From: Opisthorchis felineus | Lineage: Eukaryota > Platyhelminthes > Trematoda > Opisthorchiida > Opisthorchiidae | DNA length: 64,000 nucleotides | NCBI GenBank assembly: GCA_004794785.1 | Contig: SJOL01000802.1 | Coordinates: 141,116 to 205,115 of the forward strand | Direction: 5' to 3' | Shown: one piece after another, positions 61,302 to 64,000 of the stretch | How positions within the stretch are numbered: position 1 is the first letter of the stretch | Layout of the letters: each line of letters begins with the position of its first letter | Notes under the pieces: model-generated | Told to the model about the DNA's origin: nothing | Seen by the model: only the letters and a program-made list of their open reading frames with translations | Database searches by the model: none | Made by a program: the position numbers and the translations under genes

Positions 61302-64000
61302 GTACTATCAAACTGTTATCACAAAAGGCGCCATAATTGGGCAGTGTGCAGTTGAGGACCACATTATACAAAGGCGGTTATATTTGGTTCCCGAAACTTC
61401 CACTGGAATCGCAGACATAATTTTTCATTTCATCCAAGTGTGCCAGTGGTTAAAGCGCGATTTTGGATTCGATAGATGTGATGTTAAGCGTAACTGAATG
61501 ATTCGGCCATCGCATCGTTCCTGAATTCAAATTCGCTTTCGACCTACAGACGGTGCTATAACATGGAAACCTAGTCATGGTGAACTGTGTGGTGGTATAT
61601 TCGGCCTTTCCAGCACCGTATAGACATAAGTCCACAGATTTTGCTTTAAGACGACTTTTGATCTCTGTACAGGCCTTTTAGTCAATAAAAATGTTCATCT
61701 CACCTTCCAAACGAAAGAGGTTAAATGCACGGACATTTGTAGCACCCTTGTTAGACCCAATTCTTGTCTTCCTTTGAAGGAATTGTATGAGATGGGGACA
61801 TTGGAACATTGAAAAACTCCAAAGCGTTATACATTGCACAATGTGAAACAATAACTTCCTTTTCTGATTCAGCTAGTATAAGGAACATACTGCTTTGTGT
61901 TCTGGCGATAAGATAAGATAAGATGTTGCACAGAAACAACGCTCAAGTCTGTCACCACACTTGGGAACGCTAGCCAGAAGTAAATGAGATGAACTTGCTT
62001 GTGGACTGTTCTGCGGACTATACTAAGCTGCAACTCTAAACGGACTAATCGGGTACCGTGGCAAACTTCGCAGCTCACAAGGATGCAACGTGTAGGCGGA
62101 CGAAGGCGGAGTAGGCAAGTGATGAAATACAGCTTCCAAATTCGGCGAGAAATGGCGTCGCACTTTAAGTATCAGTGGGCAGTGGCACGTAACCCATCGA
62201 ACAATTGGTAGGGTATACCGCTGTACTGTCTGATCGTCCTGAGTTGCCGCAGTGCAGGCCGTGTTCTCGAAGTCTCTCTCATTCAAACCACTAAAGGGTG
62301 AGTTCAAATTTACTAAGTTCCGAGGGGTGCCAGACGTTTAGGCTGGTGTTCCAATAATGTTCAGATGGTTTGACAAAACCTTCCTAAAACGTGCGCCTTC
62401 TGACCCTTCCAAAGTTTTTTGCATAAACAAACATGCCCGAAGCTCGTGAGAGCGATGGCAAAATTTTTATTGACCTCGGATGATCCATACCGATTTTACT
62501 CGTGTACGTTTTATCGTGATAAACAGCGATTCTCCAAAGCAGGTTGACAGTAAAATTAAAACAGAACGTTGACAGAAACTTGTGGACTGCGTCCACAGCA
62601 GCAATCCAAAGAAGGATGAAACTGATCGTGCGTTGCCAAATAAGTTGCGGTAAATTGTGTAATATTTCGTCATCATATCGTTCGTTCAATGCTTGTCCTG
62701 GTAAAGCACCCCGACGAAAGATGCAGGACCTGCTTCACTGGAGGAAGTCTTTTCACCAAAGGTCTATTTCTGATTTCACTAATAATGTCTACTTAAAATA
62801 TACCTTCACCTTAGCTCGATCCTAAGAGGCTATTTTGTTGCGAGGAAATGCCATCTTCCTGAGGACAGTCACGTTTCAAAAGCACATAATTGAAGTATGC
62901 TCCAAGAAACAAATCGCTTAGTCTACGCTTATCCCATCAACTAGTTTAGTAATTTACTGGTTGTTGTCTAGCCAAAATAGGTTCACCGGCGGAACTGTTT
63001 TAGCGCCAGAATATATTCAAAGTGTCTTCGTTTATCAGAAATGGAATCATATTTAGTGTGTATCAACTCCAGTACCGGATGCTTTTTAATCAAAGAACCA
63101 TCCCGAAGGTCACCTGATGTGATACAAGCAAGCGAGAGTACTTGGTGGTTTGTAGACGAGATACCATGGGAACAATTGGCCGTTTACTTCATCCGCGAGA
63201 CTACGCAAATGGTCCCCCAGTTGTCAATGAGCAAATAATGGGCTAAAGTAGATTCAGATAAATCACCTATGAATATGAGCCCAACAAATATTCCTCACCT
63301 GTTAGGATGACAGGCATTCATCAGGCATATTCTTAAAGTATAGTTAATAAACTAATCCAAAACAGGTATTTTAGACGCAGCAGCTTTACACCTGATAGTG
63401 TAATGCAACCGCCAGCAGCACTTGGACGCACTTTTAGAACGGTAGCCGTTTTTCCTTAACTTTCAATGTGAGGTCATATCACATTTATTTTGTCACCCAG
63501 AGTGGTGCAGGCCCCTGGTTTTGACTGGACTAAATGGACAAACTGTCGTATTTGAAGGCTTTCCCACTTCATTCCACCTTTCATCAGCCGTGGTACTGAG
63601 GCAGGGAAGGGGCGAGAGGTCTTGCAGTGTAGCTGCTTTACAAGCCAGCTTACAAAAACATTTTAATCTCACAGAAGTCACTGATGGGTCTGAAGTTTGC
63701 GTGTGTTACTTCATGTTCTAAGTTTTATAAATGAATACAATAAACCGTTATCGGTTCCGAGGAAAAGAAGTTTTCAATTGATGCACAGTGTTACCACCCC
63801 AAAGTTTAGAATATATGGTACATCTTTTAAATGTTTTACCTCCCTAAACCTTAGAGTTTCCTCCCAAACAAACAGCGTTTGCGCTCGTTCTCAAGTGTTA
63901 AATTCTGAATCTAGAACTGCTCACCATGACAGTCCCTAACAAAAGCTGAATAATTTTGAGCTAATTAGCGCAGTGGGTAGCTTCATCGGGTTGCAGGTTT
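61302..64000. other. No gene recognised
   Basis: Beyond the end of the 142-codon frame there are only short frames with antisense overlaps (for example 62384-62825). A short (GATAA)3 array lies at about 61909-61923. The window ends without a recognised feature. Confidence 0.5.

Noticed and set aside
1..64000. CRISPR arrays, operons, bacterial promoters or rRNA
   Set aside because: No regularly spaced repeats, no gene clusters and clear eukaryotic retrotransposons; the sequence is not prokaryotic.

Overview
The window looks like a moderately AT-rich, gene-poor stretch of an animal nuclear genome, most likely a parasitic flatworm and within flatworms most likely a trematode. This rests on the kind of non-LTR retrotransposon (APE endonuclease plus reverse transcriptase ending in a GAT microsatellite) and on Ty3/gypsy pol remnants whose short motifs resemble flatworm elements I know of. 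It is a judgement from recalled family resemblance, not from a search. No complete host protein-coding gene, rRNA or canonical tRNA gene could be supported. Most open frames are short: with about 58% A+T a stop is expected roughly every 17 codons, so isolated frames up to about 140 codons are expected by chance in 64 kb.

Layout. 1-14.3 kb: no recognisable gene, two AT-rich simple repeats. 14.34-14.99 kb: a large diverged inverted repeat with arms of about 290 bp around a 59-base spacer, each arm carrying a tRNA-like (Pol III A/B box) module pointing outward, plus a partial third copy of the spacer at 15.0 kb. 16.7 and 18.6 kb: two copies of a short dispersed repeat. 19.33-19.86 kb: decayed Ty3/gypsy-type integrase fragment, followed by a repeat that recurs at 34.0 kb. 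28.64-32.43 kb: a nearly full-length LINE on the minus strand, with endonuclease, reverse transcriptase and C-terminal region in order, broken by four in-frame stops and two frameshifts and with its YADD box changed to YADN. 34.4, 36.8, 37.7-38.95 and 61.1 kb: weak candidate host exons or gene relics, supported only by open frame plus splice-like sites. 41.936-45.755 kb: a 1.9-kb direct duplication whose two copies are separated by exactly one N; the first 1.35 kb differ by about 5-6% and the last 570 bases are identical. 45.85-49.25 kb: a decayed Ty3/gypsy element with diverged terminal repeats and RT, RNase H and integrase remnants. 57.35 kb: a 29-bp near-perfect hairpin. 60.0 kb: a tRNA-derived SINE-like copy.

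The recognisable parts do not form a pathway; they are layers of mobile-element insertion and decay. I found no convincing new molecular system. The items most worth a second look are the N-joined duplication (possible assembly artefact), the outward-facing tRNA-like inverted repeat, and the candidate broken gene at 37.7-38.95 kb.
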